From Halorubrum laminariae (GTDB lineage Archaea; Halobacteriota; Halobacteria; Halobacteriales; Haloferacaceae), in contig NZ_JANHDL010000004.1 in the NCBI RefSeq assembly GCF_024494655.1, positions 62,001-126,000 on the forward strand: DNA of 64,000 nucleotides. Reading direction: 5' to 3'. A model generated the notes under the pieces. The model worked only from the letters and a program-made list of their open reading frames with translations, made no database searches and was not told where the DNA came from. The position numbers were made by a program, and so were the translations under genes. Positions 35,657-44,060 of the stretch are shown one piece after another; position 1 is the first letter of the stretch, and each line of letters opens with the position of its first letter.

Positions 35657-36205
35657 TTACGCGGAGGCCGAGATCGTCACGTCGCCAGTGACGTTGGAGT
35701 CGTCGGGTCCGGTGTGGATCTCGATGACACCGTAGACAGTCTGGCCTGAGGTAAGGGCCATGCCCGTGAGGTCGGTCTCGCCGTTGACCTGACCGAGTTC
35801 CGCTCCCGTGTCGTCGAACAGCTTGATGACGAAGTCGACGTCGGTCGTCGCGAGGTTCGCGATCGAGATGTCGAAGGTGCGCTCGGAGGTGAGCTGGTTG
35901 GTCATCGTGAAGGCGTTGTTCGTCGAGGGGCTCGCGACGTCGCCGAAGGTGAACTCACCGTTCGGGGTGAGGTAGGCGTCGCCGCCGCCGTTGTGCTCCG
36001 AGATTCCGTTGATTGCGATCTGTCCGTCGTCCGTGATCGTCGTACCGTCGTTGGACTGGAACCGCAGGGCCGCGTCGGCCGAGTCGTCCGTGACAACCTG
36101 AACATCCAGATTGCGCTCGACGGTCGCCTGCGTGAACGCAAGCGAGCCGACTGTTCCCGCGGTGATAGCGCCGCCAGCACCGATAACGAAGTTGCGTCGG
36201 TTCAT
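35657..36205 (-). CDS. TasA-like surface protein, shorter paralogue
   Basis: 182 residues. MNRRNFVIGAGGAITAG is a Tat-type signal, followed by NLDVQVVTDDSADAALRF and the same MTNQLTSERTFDI and GQTVYGVIEIHT strands as the 284-residue neighbour. Its promoter (TATATC-like box near 36260) is followed by a leader of about 40 nt carrying a hairpin, unlike most genes here. Confidence 0.75.
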   Translation of the reverse strand: MNRRNFVIGAGGAITAGTVGSLAFTQATVERNLDVQVVTDDSADAALRFQSNDGTTITDDGQIAINGISEHNGGGDAYLTPNGEFTFGDVASPSTNNAFTMTNQLTSERTFDISIANLATTDVDFVIKLFDDTGAELGQVNGETDLTGMALTSGQTVYGVIEIHTGPDDSNVTGDVTISASA

Positions 36206-36207
36206 AG

Positions 36208-36266
36208 TTGGTTTCTCGTGGTTCTAGACCACGTACTACCACCTCCACAGACAGGGGATATAAGCA
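36208..36266 (-). promoter_or_regulatory. TATA box and leader hairpin of the TasA-like gene
   Basis: On the minus strand a CTTATATC box at about 36259-36266, then a leader containing CGTGGT-CTAGA-ACCACG, a perfect 6-bp hairpin 10-20 nt upstream of the ATG at 36205. It could control translation of an abundant surface protein. Confidence 0.5.
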
Positions 36267-36403
36267 TTTTCCTCGGTTACTGGGATTTTTCCACCCATGT
36301 CAAATGATTGTACGAAAGAATGGCGTATAATCAGACGGTTGTACATAATTGTTCAAAAGGGACAGTACCGGTGAAACAAGGTAACCGCGTTTCGTCTCGG
36401 GGG

Positions 36404-37180
36404 TTAGGGGATTATCGATCCGGTGTGGTATAGGCGGTCTACTTCGTCTTGGGTGATTGCCTTATTGTAGAAGCGTAGGTCCGAAATGCGGCCGTGAAAG
36501 CCTCGGTCATAGGACCGGGGATCTCGACCAATGCTTGCTCTCTCGTTCGTTAAATCGAGGGGGAGAGCGTTTGTAATCGTGGTTTCATCGACTTGTTCGT
36601 TTTCGATGTAGAGCGTTAGAGAGTCAGTTTCGATGCTAAACACGAGGATAATGTCGACCCACCGATCCGTGTATGTAGCCCAAGGGGTGTCCAATTCTAA
36701 TTGGTTGCTGAGCCGGAAGTTTGGATAGTCAGATCTCTGTCTGAGGAGGATGTAGTCGTCGTGGTTGTCGGAGATGAACCCGATTATTGCCCCAGGCCCT
36801 GTACGGTAGACACGGATGGCAATTGAGAAACTGGTTTGAGATAATTCGGAGAGGATATCGCGATCGAACTCTATGAATCCTGAGCCATCGAACGAATATG
36901 CGTCAGAGGACCGCCCCTCGACGCTGGTTGTAACTGAGTGTAATGTGCCGTTGTGGTCGCCCCAGACATCGGATATAGTGGTGTCCTGGATTTCTGAATC
37001 GTTGAATGTCCAGTGGGTGATCCCGCTCGGGGGGCGGGTGTGTACTTGGGGCTTGATCCGGCCCTGGGAGATGGTGATATTTGAATGGTCGTCGAGATCG
37101 TCTTCCCAACCTGCACTTCCCCATGCGACTACCTCAGCAGGTGTCTTCCGGTTGGTGGTGAATTTCCCTTGGTTGCTCAT
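36404..37180 (-). CDS. LamG-domain protein
   Basis: 258 residues. N-terminal module VAWGSAGWEDDLDDHS, then LamG domain: ITHWTFND, FSIAIRVYRTG, WVDIILVFSIETDSLTLYIEN, ISDLRFYNKAI. No signal peptide. Its ATG overlaps the stop of the 37177-37968 LamG gene by 4 bp, so the two form an operon and could assemble together. Confidence 0.8.
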   Translation of the reverse strand: MSNQGKFTTNRKTPAEVVAWGSAGWEDDLDDHSNITISQGRIKPQVHTRPPSGITHWTFNDSEIQDTTISDVWGDHNGTLHSVTTSVEGRSSDAYSFDGSGFIEFDRDILSELSQTSFSIAIRVYRTGPGAIIGFISDNHDDYILLRQRSDYPNFRLSNQLELDTPWATYTDRWVDIILVFSIETDSLTLYIENEQVDETTITNALPLDLTNERASIGRDPRSYDRGFHGRISDLRFYNKAITQDEVDRLYHTGSIIP

Positions 37181-37968
37181 TTGTTGGTTGCTGTGTAGAG
37201 TGACTCTATTTCGGTACTCGAAAGCGCCCGCGAATAGTACCGAACTTCACTGAGGTAGCCCACGTAGTAGCGGTCCTGGTGGCCCCCTGTGTCGCGGCCG
37301 AAGTACGTCGTGATCGTGGCTTCCTCTCGCGGAATCTGGAGTGTTGTGGCTCCCTGTTTCGCGCCATCAAAATATGATATTGCGACCCCGGACTCGTGGT
37401 CATATGTAATCGCGTACTGGTGCCACACATCAATGTTCGAGATGGGGTGGTCATCAGCAATCTGGTGGTGCGAGTTGTCGGTTGTGTCTAGAACGTACCC
37501 ACCCCATTCGCGGCTTCCATCTCGCGGATGGATGATGAACCCGTTCGCGTCTCGAGCGGAAAGCAGCACTCCAGATCCAGACCACCCACTGGATGGTCCG
37601 GACTTAGCCCAGATGGATGTCGTGAAGCTCTGAGTGAAAGGAAGTTCGACACTGGCGTGGTCGTTCCCGTCAAAGTAGACTGCTGTCCCCCGGCTGGTAT
37701 TCACGAAGTTGCCTCCGTGGAGTGTGGCGTGGTGGCCGCCAACCGAGTCGGTGAGCGTAGATGGGGAGTTGCTCTCGGTGAGCTTCCACCATGATTGGAG
37801 GCCGTTAGTAGGCCCTTCGGCAATGCGGTGACCGTGAACGGCTGTGCTTTCAACGTAGGTTGCTGACTGCTCGGAGATGTCTGTTTTCCAGTTGTCCGCC
37901 CCCCACGCTACCGGCTGGCGATCGCATCCTTTCCGTATAGTGGTGATTGATGGGCGGTCTTCCGACAT
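37177..37968 (-). CDS. LamG-domain protein
   Basis: 263 residues from MSEDRPSITTI; the upstream frame is basic and rejected. WGADNWKTD is the N-terminal module, then QSWWKLTES, FTTSIWAKSG, WHQYAITYDHESGVAISYFDG and LSEVRYYSRALS define the LamG fold. No signal peptide. Co-transcribed with the adjacent LamG gene. Confidence 0.8.
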   Translation of the reverse strand: MSEDRPSITTIRKGCDRQPVAWGADNWKTDISEQSATYVESTAVHGHRIAEGPTNGLQSWWKLTESNSPSTLTDSVGGHHATLHGGNFVNTSRGTAVYFDGNDHASVELPFTQSFTTSIWAKSGPSSGWSGSGVLLSARDANGFIIHPRDGSREWGGYVLDTTDNSHHQIADDHPISNIDVWHQYAITYDHESGVAISYFDGAKQGATTLQIPREEATITTYFGRDTGGHQDRYYVGYLSEVRYYSRALSSTEIESLYTATNK

Positions 37969-38023
37969 GTGAAAAGATACCCAAGTCGGATAGATAAAAC
38001 GGTCGGTCGTGTAGGTAACGCGG

Positions 38024-38299
38024 CTACTGATCGACGTATTGATCGACCCATTTCTGGCGGGCCTCAATTTCTCGCTGGCCTCTCCGGGTGAGCGAATACA
38101 TGTTGGTCCGTCTGTCCTTCTCAGATTTTTCGACAAGCCCTTTCTCGACGAGTGTGTCCAAATTGGGGTACAGTCGGCCGTGGTGGATCTCCTTTTCGTA
38201 GTAGTCTTCGAGTTCTTCCTTGAGGGCGAGGCCATGCGGTTCCTCGAGGCCAGCAGTCACGTACAACAGGTCACGTTGAAAGCCAGTAAGGTCATACAT
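38024..38299 (-). CDS. PadR-family transcriptional regulator
   Basis: 91 residues from MYDLTGFQRDL. The PadR winged helix is complete: DLLYVTAGLEEPHGLALKEELE, then the GRLYPNLDTLVEKGLVEK signature and RTNMYSLTRRG wing. The short length lacks a C-terminal dimerisation helix, as in many haloarchaeal PadR proteins. Nearby LamG genes lie downstream and may be targets. The longer upstream frame runs into the repeat array and is not coding. Confidence 0.9.
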   Translation of the reverse strand: MYDLTGFQRDLLYVTAGLEEPHGLALKEELEDYYEKEIHHGRLYPNLDTLVEKGLVEKSEKDRRTNMYSLTRRGQREIEARQKWVDQYVDQ

Positions 38300-38394
38300 A
38301 GTGTACGATTCCAAACTTAGTCGGATAGCTGATAAAATTTTGGAAACAGTAAGGGCGATATTCAATCCCTGAGGCAATCCGAGGGTAGTGGGGC

Positions 38395-38672
38395 TGTTGT
38401 CGGGTAGTTGAGGGCACCGGGTAGTTGAGGGCACCGGGCAGTTGAGGGCACCGGGCAACGGGGGGCACCGGGCAACGAGGGGCACCGGGCAACGAGGGGC
38501 ACCGGGCAACGAGGGGCACCGGGCAACGAGGGGCACCGGGCAACGAGGGGCACCGGGCAACGAGGGGCACCGGGCAACGAGGGGCACCAGAATTCTGATA
38601 GTACCGGCTGTTGGGGGCACCCGAGCTTGGACCGTCCGGGCAGTAGGGGGCACCGGGCAGTTGAGGGCACCT
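38395..38672. repeat. 17-bp tandem repeat array 1
   Basis: Eight near-identical units GGGCACCGGGCAACGAG in head-to-tail order plus variant units (GGGCACC followed by GGGTAGTTGA or GGGCAGTTGA). One longer unit (GGGCACCCGAGCTTGG... at about 38615-38650) also appears twice in array 2. It lies between the PadR gene and the tRNA-like gene. No coding capacity in halophilic style. Iterons, a recombination site or an expanded slippage repeat are possible. Confidence 0.8.
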
Positions 38673-38770
38673 AAACAGAGATGGTCTAAAAATCCAAACC
38701 CGGTCGCACTGCGCTCTCTTGGTTGGTATTCCCCGCCGCTTGGTCGTGTGGCCTGAGCGAAGACCGGTTA

Positions 38771-38891
38771 CAGGGTCGCTGGGACTTGAACCCAGAACCG
38801 CTCGGGGCGCGGCGCACGTCCGTACGCACGAGCCAAGTGGAGCACGAGCCGTACTGCCCCCCGAGTGCTCTGCCGTTTGAGCTACGACCCC
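38771..38891 (-). tRNA. tRNA-like gene with interrupted anticodon arm
   Basis: The minus strand folds into a tRNA: acceptor GGGGTCG pairs CGACCCT (with G1-U72), TA at 8-9, D-stem GCTC/GAGC with GG in the loop, T-arm CTGGG-TTCAAGT-CCCAG, discriminator G. The anticodon stem CTCGG/CCGAG is separated by about 55 nt instead of 7, so an intron of about 48 nt would be needed. With canonical splicing, position 33 would be G rather than the near-universal U, so the anticodon cannot be assigned. It may be a functional intron-bearing tRNA, a decayed one, or a tRNA-like attachment site. Confidence 0.6.
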
Positions 38892-39010
38892 GCGGCGTGG
38901 CTTGCTTACAGGCACATCTTCTCTGCCATCTATGAAAAGAGTTTCCGCTTCTGTTATTCAGATATCTTGATGGGGCTTAGACGCTTTCTCGTCCCCATCG
39001 GCGAACGGAG

Positions 39011-39517
39011 CTACTCGAGGTTATGCTGTGAAATGTCCTGATGGAACGCTAGTTCGGTGACGAACTGGGCCTCTCGCGGGGGAGATTCCGCATCCAGGTA
39101 ACCAGTCGCTTCGAGACCGATTTCGACAGCATCGAACATGTCGTCTGGGGTGTCGTACTCCAGAGTCTCGAAGAGTTCGGGACAATTGAAGCAGGTAGCG
39201 AAGATGAGTTCGCGGTGACTTCGGATCTGTGCCCAATTCGGAGATGGACTAAGCGGATGTCGCTCTTCGAACTGTGCGTTCGTGAGACAGACTATTGCGT
39301 AGATGCCCGTGGTCACTTTCGTAGCCTGTTCGGCCTGTTCAGTTGGAGAGGTTGGCTCGGTCCATACCTGAAAGCCGAGACAGTACAGCACTGCGTCGAT
39401 CGCGCCTTCTGGGTATTGTTGTGATTGCGTCTCCAGAACTTCTGGAGTCGGTAAGTCGGCCCGACGCCGATCCGTGTCGTTGGTGTCGATGATCTCGCCG
39501 CTATCAGTGGTTGTCAT
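39011..39517 (-). CDS. Hypothetical protein, 168 residues
   Basis: Acidic soluble protein; a helical C-terminal half (FDAVEIGLEATGYLD). No family recognised. A GGGG/CCCC hairpin at about 38972-38998 follows it and may be a terminator. Confidence 0.6.
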   Translation of the reverse strand: MTTTDSGEIIDTNDTDRRRADLPTPEVLETQSQQYPEGAIDAVLYCLGFQVWTEPTSPTEQAEQATKVTTGIYAIVCLTNAQFEERHPLSPSPNWAQIRSHRELIFATCFNCPELFETLEYDTPDDMFDAVEIGLEATGYLDAESPPREAQFVTELAFHQDISQHNLE

Positions 39518-39578
39518 GCTTTGTCACCCGGATTGGGTGTAGAATTCAGGGGCGGTTCGCTCGACGTCGCGGGTGGCG

Positions 39579-39977
39579 CTATTTCCGGTCTTCACCGCAG
39601 GGACCGCAGGCGAGTTTGAGCGGGTGGTCTTTCCGGACGGTCTTGATGAACGACTTGGCCGCGGCCGTCGCCGGCTTCAGCCGCTTCTGGTTCGCCTCCG
39701 AAGCGTGAGTCGACAACTGAAGATCCGCTTGGACGCCGCCGCGGTGGGCGTACTCGATTTCGATGAGTCGAGTGTTTCGAGTCATCCGCCAGATCTCAAG
39801 CAGGATTTCCTCTCCCTGCTGGGGTGTGAGATCGATGTCTTGGGTTCGGAAGGTATCCAGCCGGAGAGGTACCTCAGGCTGTGCGTCGGCTGTCCCAGAT
39901 GCTGGGCGCGATCGGTTTGATGTTCCCATGGTGGTGTGGCTGCTGGACCGGGCTGTAGATTCGGTGTTCGCGGACAT
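39579..39977 (-). CDS. Hypothetical protein with C-terminal Cys pair
   Basis: 132 residues. Disordered N-terminus (start could be the MGTSNRS ATG 16 codons in), then a basic helical region ending in CGPCGEDRK. It resembles small nucleic-acid-binding proteins. No family recognised. Confidence 0.5.
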   Translation of the reverse strand: MSANTESTARSSSHTTMGTSNRSRPASGTADAQPEVPLRLDTFRTQDIDLTPQQGEEILLEIWRMTRNTRLIEIEYAHRGGVQADLQLSTHASEANQKRLKPATAAAKSFIKTVRKDHPLKLACGPCGEDRK

Positions 39978-39995
39978 GGTATTTGAGTGTACGGG

Positions 39996-40256
39996 TCAGG
40001 CCGGAGTCGCTGTCTTCGAGGTGCTACTACCACAGTTCGGGCAGCAGTCGGGACATTCTGCGTAGACGATCGCGATATGACCCTCTGGGATGGACCGGTC
40101 GAGGTGTTCGCCGACGCCCTCGGCATCGTCGAGGACGAGCTCTTCGTCAGCGACGATCGTGTTTCCGAAGCAGGCGTCGACGGTGCCGTCTTCGTCGATT
40201 TCGGTCTCGATGTCGGTTCCACAAGACGCACAGCCGACGGTGATGGATGATGGCAT
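39996..40256 (-). CDS. Zinc-ribbon-like protein
   Basis: 86 residues from MPSSITVGC. CASCGT near the start and CPDCCPNCG near the end flank an acidic middle, giving one or two zinc sites. The promoter upstream has a 7-bp dyad. Confidence 0.65.
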   Translation of the reverse strand: MPSSITVGCASCGTDIETEIDEDGTVDACFGNTIVADEELVLDDAEGVGEHLDRSIPEGHIAIVYAECPDCCPNCGSSTSKTATPA

Positions 40257-40266
40257 TTTTCTGAAT

Positions 40267-40300
40267 TCCTCTATCTCACTCGGGAGATAGAAAACCACCA
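40267..40300 (-). promoter_or_regulatory. TATA-like box plus 7-bp dyad
   Basis: CTATCTC-N4-GTGAGATAG lies directly after TTTTCTA, upstream of ATG 40256. Confidence 0.6.
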
Positions 40301-40367
40301 GCTCGCTGGTGGTAGACGGTTGATTTTCGGAGGAGCGACTCCAGATGTTGTTGGTCGACGCCGGCCG

Positions 40368-40727
40368 TCAGGCCATTGCGGGTTGCGCGGCGGACATGAT
40401 TGCCTGATCTGGACCAGAACACCAGTGGCAGTCGCCGTCGTCGCGCTCTGGGTCGTACCGGTGACCACAATCGGAACAGGATTCGAGGTGGCTATCGCGA
40501 ACGCGAATGTTCTCGGCGTAGATGACGGTGACGAGTCGGTCGTTTCGCGAGAGGATGATGATCCCGCTGGGCTCGTGGAGCCGGGCGTTATCGTAGTGGT
40601 AGTCGGGTGCGCCGATCGGGACGCTGAGTCGCCATGCAGTTTGGATATCGATATCTCGGTTCGGGTTCCGGCTCCACCACTGGAGCTGAACATGGTTCGA
40701 TGCCTGAGGTGCGTGAGGTACGTCCAT
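40368..40727 (-). CDS. Zinc-binding hypothetical protein
   Basis: 119 residues. CSDCGH and CHWC near the C-terminus, 11 residues apart, form a likely zinc site. The N-terminal part has GIIILSRNDRLVTVIYAENI, a beta domain. No family recognised. Confidence 0.6.
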   Translation of the reverse strand: MDVPHAPQASNHVQLQWWSRNPNRDIDIQTAWRLSVPIGAPDYHYDNARLHEPSGIIILSRNDRLVTVIYAENIRVRDSHLESCSDCGHRYDPERDDGDCHWCSGPDQAIMSAAQPAMA

Positions 40728-40759
40728 AAGAGGAGAGAATTGTGTAGATGGCGTAGTGG

Positions 40760-41074
40760 TTACAGCGTGCTATCAGTGAAGAGGTGGAGGTGCCCCTCAG
40801 AGACGGGATCGACGCCGAGGAGGTACTCCGGGTTCGTCAGTGGCTCACCGTCGGTGTCGACCAGTTGGATGTTGAATACGGTCTCCAGGTCGACGTCGGC
40901 GAGTGGCGGCGTCTCGCCGGGGGCGGCTCCAACGTGGAGCGCCAAGGTACCGTTGTCGGTGTGAGCGGCGGCCAGCGGTGCTTCGCGGGCGGGTCGTCGC
41001 CCGTGGTGTGATTCGGTCAGGGAGACGCTTCTGACAGCGCGAGCGTCGGTTTTGCTGAGTGGGTATTGGCTCAT
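40760..41074 (-). CDS. Hypothetical protein, 104 residues
   Basis: Soluble, unrecognised. The second half (LETVFNIQLVDTDGEPLTNPEYLLG) looks beta-rich. Confidence 0.55.
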   Translation of the reverse strand: MSQYPLSKTDARAVRSVSLTESHHGRRPAREAPLAAAHTDNGTLALHVGAAPGETPPLADVDLETVFNIQLVDTDGEPLTNPEYLLGVDPVSEGHLHLFTDSTL

Positions 41075-41158
41075 GTCTGGGTAGGTATGCGCGCGGCTCT
41101 GTGGGTTCTGTATCGGCTCGCAGCAATCGAACGAGGTGGGGTGACCCCTCCTCGCTGG

Positions 41159-41620
41159 TTAGATGCTCGGTGCGGTGGTCGGCGTGGCGGGCTCGGCCGT
41201 CTGGGGCTGCTCGACCGGCGACGGGACCGTCGTGGCCCGGAGGCGCTGGCTGAGGAGCGTGATCGCATCGCCGAGGGTCTCGGCCGTGTTGAGAACGTCG
41301 CGACCGCTGGACGGAGACTGACGGCGGGTGACCGCCACTTCTCCGTTCGGGTCGAACGTGTCGGTCGGTTCGAGCCGGTACTCGGTCGGGAGTTGATTGT
41401 GGGTGATCGTCGCGACCTGGTTGAGACTGCCCGAACGCCCCTGCGTGATCTCGAACTGGACATCCCAGCCACCTTCGAACTGGTGGGCGATCTCGCTCGG
41501 AGTGATCACGTCACGGAGCGTGGTTCGCTCTTCGACACCGTCGAGCGATTCGGACGAGTCTCCAAGGCTACAGATGGGTTTTACGACGGTGCTGGCAGCT
41601 GCTAGTGCGATTTCGAACAT
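41159..41620 (-). CDS. Hypothetical protein, 153 residues
   Basis: Soluble with a disordered Pro/Thr-rich tail. No family recognised. Divergent from the 41821-42222 membrane protein; the leftward promoter is a near-perfect GGAGAAT/ATTCTCC dyad. Confidence 0.6.
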   Translation of the reverse strand: MFEIALAAASTVVKPICSLGDSSESLDGVEERTTLRDVITPSEIAHQFEGGWDVQFEITQGRSGSLNQVATITHNQLPTEYRLEPTDTFDPNGEVAVTRRQSPSSGRDVLNTAETLGDAITLLSQRLRATTVPSPVEQPQTAEPATPTTAPSI

Positions 41621-41630
41621 TAGTATCTTT

Positions 41631-41665
41631 ACCTCTCATTTCAAACGGAGAATACAAATTCTCCT
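41631..41665 (-). promoter_or_regulatory. TATA box inside a 7-bp dyad
   Basis: GGAGAAT-TTGT-ATTCTCC, minus strand, with the TATA-like TTTGTA in its centre (41653-41658). Confidence 0.6.
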
Positions 41666-41820
41666 GCGACGTGTGGTGGTTCATCACTGAATAGAGCGTC
41701 GGACGAAGGGGATATAAGCGGTTTTCAAGATTCGAATAGATGTTCTGATTGGAAAGTTGTTGAGATTGGACATTAGAATTGACCGAAAGAGCCAAGAGCC
41801 AGATCCGAGTGAGTACAGGT

Positions 41821-42222
41821 ATGCGACCCCGCGAAAAGCGTACGCTGGCGGTTCGTCTGCTGCTTTTCGTGGGGATGGCCTGTGTCGGCGTTGGGGCGTT
41901 CGCTGGGGGCGCAGCAGCTACCTCGGCCGTTGTCCTCTCAGGTGCCGACTTGGCGTTTGCCGCTCGGGTGGATTCGTACGGGACAGTCCTCGATGATCTG
42001 ATGGGCAACCTCTTCGAAATCGTCCATGTGACGGTGTTCTACGTTGGACTGAGCGCCCTAATGATCGGAGTGGTGCTCAGCTTTCTTGGCTCGCGCCGGG
42101 GCGACCGTTCGCTTCTGGGCTATGCGATTGGGACCGGCGGCGGGTTCTTGTTGCTGTTGTACTACGGCTACGATATCCTGTTCGGGCTGCTCCGCTGGAC
42201 GTTCAAGGTCGGGACTTGGTAG
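41821..42222 (+). CDS. Small membrane protein
   Basis: 133 residues from ATG 41821 (an upstream TTG at 41779 adds 14). Three hydrophobic helices: about residues 9-30, 62-85 and 95-120. Its stop is 1 bp from the helicase stop on the opposite strand. Family unknown. Confidence 0.6.
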   Translation: MRPREKRTLAVRLLLFVGMACVGVGAFAGGAAATSAVVLSGADLAFAARVDSYGTVLDDLMGNLFEIVHVTVFYVGLSALMIGVVLSFLGSRRGDRSLLGYAIGTGGGFLLLLYYGYDILFGLLRWTFKVGTW

Positions 42223-43998
42223 TCAGGCCATGTTCGGCGTCGGTAGCTGCTCTACCCAGTCCGGGGCGGCGACATTCGCGTCGCCGTTATAGCGGATGCC
42301 GGAAGCGTTCTGGACGGCGTTCCGGAACGTGTTGAACTCGTTGCCCGGCATATAGCCGTCTAGTTCGATCTCGACGGCCCCATCCTCACGGACGGCGAAC
42401 GAACACGGGTCGGTGAAGACGCCTTTGTCCTCGAGATACGCTTCCACCGTCTCGATCCGTTCATCGATCCCGCCAGTCGGCCCGTAGGCCCCGTAGTATT
42501 GGTCGAGGATATCGACGCGCTCCTCGAAGTGGTCTGAGAGGTACTTGCCCTGGTCGCGAACGTCGGCGATGACGGCGTGGTCACCGTTGCTCGGGCGAAG
42601 CGCACGGCCGGCACGCTGGATGCGCTCGATTTCGGATTTCCCACCCTCTGCGTGGACGATTGCGCTGATTTCCGGTATGTCGACGCCCTCCTTCAGCAGG
42701 GTGCTGATCAGGATGTCGATTTCGCCGGCTTGGAACTGGTCGAACGCCTCCTGGCGGACGTCGTTGATGTCGCTGCCGTGGAGGAACACGGCATTGTACT
42801 CGCTGATAGCGTCGAGGGTGTCGATCGCGGCGTCCTTCTCGGCACGGGCCTGGGTGTCGTCGCCGTCGCCGATGATGTCCTCGCGAACGTCAGCCGCCGT
42901 CGTCGACGCATCGAGAGCGTACTCGAGCAGTTTCCCCTGGTTGATCCGGTCGACGCTGACGTGGACGGTGTAGCCCTCGTCGACGAGGTCGGCGGCAGTC
43001 GCCGCGACCGTGCTGTTTCGGACGGGAGCGAGCTCACGGCAGTGACGGACGACATCGTGGTAGTCTTCTCCCGGTTTCGCCGTCCGCTGGCCCTCAGCGT
43101 CGACGAACCGGAACTCCGGTTTCGCGAGATGCCCTTCGTCGATGAGCTGCTCGGCGTCGATGACGCTGATACACTCACCGACCGCGGCTTCGATTTCGAG
43201 TTCTTCACCGGGCGTCGCACGCCACGGGGTGGCCGACAGCCCAATCCGGTACTCGGTGTCGAACTCGAGGCCGATTTGTTGCATCTTCTTCGCTCCGGAG
43301 GTCGTATGACACTCGTCGAAGATGGCGACGCCGTAGCGGCCGTCGAGGTCGCCGATGTCGTTCGACAGGAGGCTCTGAATCGTCGCGACGGTAACCGGGC
43401 CTTCCGACCACTCGCCGTCGCCGATGATCCCCGGCTCGACGCCGAGGACGGATTCGATCTGATCTGCCCACTGGTACAGGAGGTTCTTGGTGTGAACGAG
43501 GACGATCGCCTGCTGCTCGACGGTGTGGATGAGGTTGAGCGCGACGACGGTCTTGCCGCCGCCCGTCGGGATGGAGATGACGCCCATCTGTTTGTCGAGA
43601 CTCGCTTCGACGGCCTCCTGCTGGTACGCACGGAGCGAGTGCGGGAAGTTCCACTCGGTCGCGATCGACGCCCCCGAGCGGTCGCCCTCGATGGTCGTCT
43701 CAACGGTGTAGCCTTCCGCTTCTAGGAGTTGAACGGCCCGACCGAGCAGCCCGATTGGAGCGCCGCTGTGCTCACTGTTGTAGATCCGGTGAAAGCCGTC
43801 CCACGATCCGTTCTTGTAGCGGTCAGTGTATTGCGCGTTCGGATCGCGCCACGCGAGTTCGTCTGCGAGTAGCTTGTCGACGACCGTACTAGCGTGTTGG
43901 ACGAAGAACCACGTATACCCCTCGGGGACGACGATGTCGATGTGGCTGGCGTCTGCGGTCGGCTCTGCGGTTGTTGCGGTTGGGTCTTGTGTACTCAT
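42223..43998 (-). CDS. SF2 DNA helicase, XPB/UvsW-like
   Basis: 591 residues. An N-terminal damage-recognition-like domain (about 1-120) precedes the helicase core: LRAYQQEAVEASL (Q-region), SIPTGGGKTVVAL (Walker A), FDECHT (DEXH), LSATPWR (motif III), then the second RecA domain with LISTLLKEGVDIPE (motif V) and QRAGRALRPS (motif VI). The layout is that of archaeal XPB/Rad25 and phage T4 UvsW, which remodel branched DNA and restart forks. Together with the RPA-like and dCTP deaminase genes it could support replication of the element. Full length, no obvious damage. Confidence 0.88.
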   Translation of the reverse strand: MSTQDPTATTAEPTADASHIDIVVPEGYTWFFVQHASTVVDKLLADELAWRDPNAQYTDRYKNGSWDGFHRIYNSEHSGAPIGLLGRAVQLLEAEGYTVETTIEGDRSGASIATEWNFPHSLRAYQQEAVEASLDKQMGVISIPTGGGKTVVALNLIHTVEQQAIVLVHTKNLLYQWADQIESVLGVEPGIIGDGEWSEGPVTVATIQSLLSNDIGDLDGRYGVAIFDECHTTSGAKKMQQIGLEFDTEYRIGLSATPWRATPGEELEIEAAVGECISVIDAEQLIDEGHLAKPEFRFVDAEGQRTAKPGEDYHDVVRHCRELAPVRNSTVAATAADLVDEGYTVHVSVDRINQGKLLEYALDASTTAADVREDIIGDGDDTQARAEKDAAIDTLDAISEYNAVFLHGSDINDVRQEAFDQFQAGEIDILISTLLKEGVDIPEISAIVHAEGGKSEIERIQRAGRALRPSNGDHAVIADVRDQGKYLSDHFEERVDILDQYYGAYGPTGGIDERIETVEAYLEDKGVFTDPCSFAVREDGAVEIELDGYMPGNEFNTFRNAVQNASGIRYNGDANVAAPDWVEQLPTPNMA

Positions 43999-44008
43999 AT
44001 TATTTCAC

Positions 44009-44042
44009 CCTCTACCCCCCTCGGGGGGTATAAATACTCCCG
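44009..44042 (-). promoter_or_regulatory. TATA box plus covarying dyad, helicase gene
   Basis: GGGAGTATTTATACCCCCC-GA-GGGGGGTAG: the CCCCCC can pair with G-runs on both sides. ATG at 43998 follows after 12 bp. Confidence 0.7.
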
Positions 44043-44060
44043 CTGGGCGCTCTCGGGGGT

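Noticed and set aside
38292..38915. Repetitive Pro/Cys-rich frames across tandem array 1 and the tRNA-like gene
   Set aside because: They arise because 17 is not a multiple of 3 and all frames stay open. There is no halophilic composition and the frame runs through a tRNA-like gene.
42577..43725. A 382-codon open frame opposite the helicase gene
   Set aside because: It is a long antisense shadow caused by GC-rich third positions. The helicase on the other strand has all SF2 motifs, so the antisense frame is not a gene. The same holds for the long rightward frames at 50670-51809, 54947-55999 and 61592-62842.
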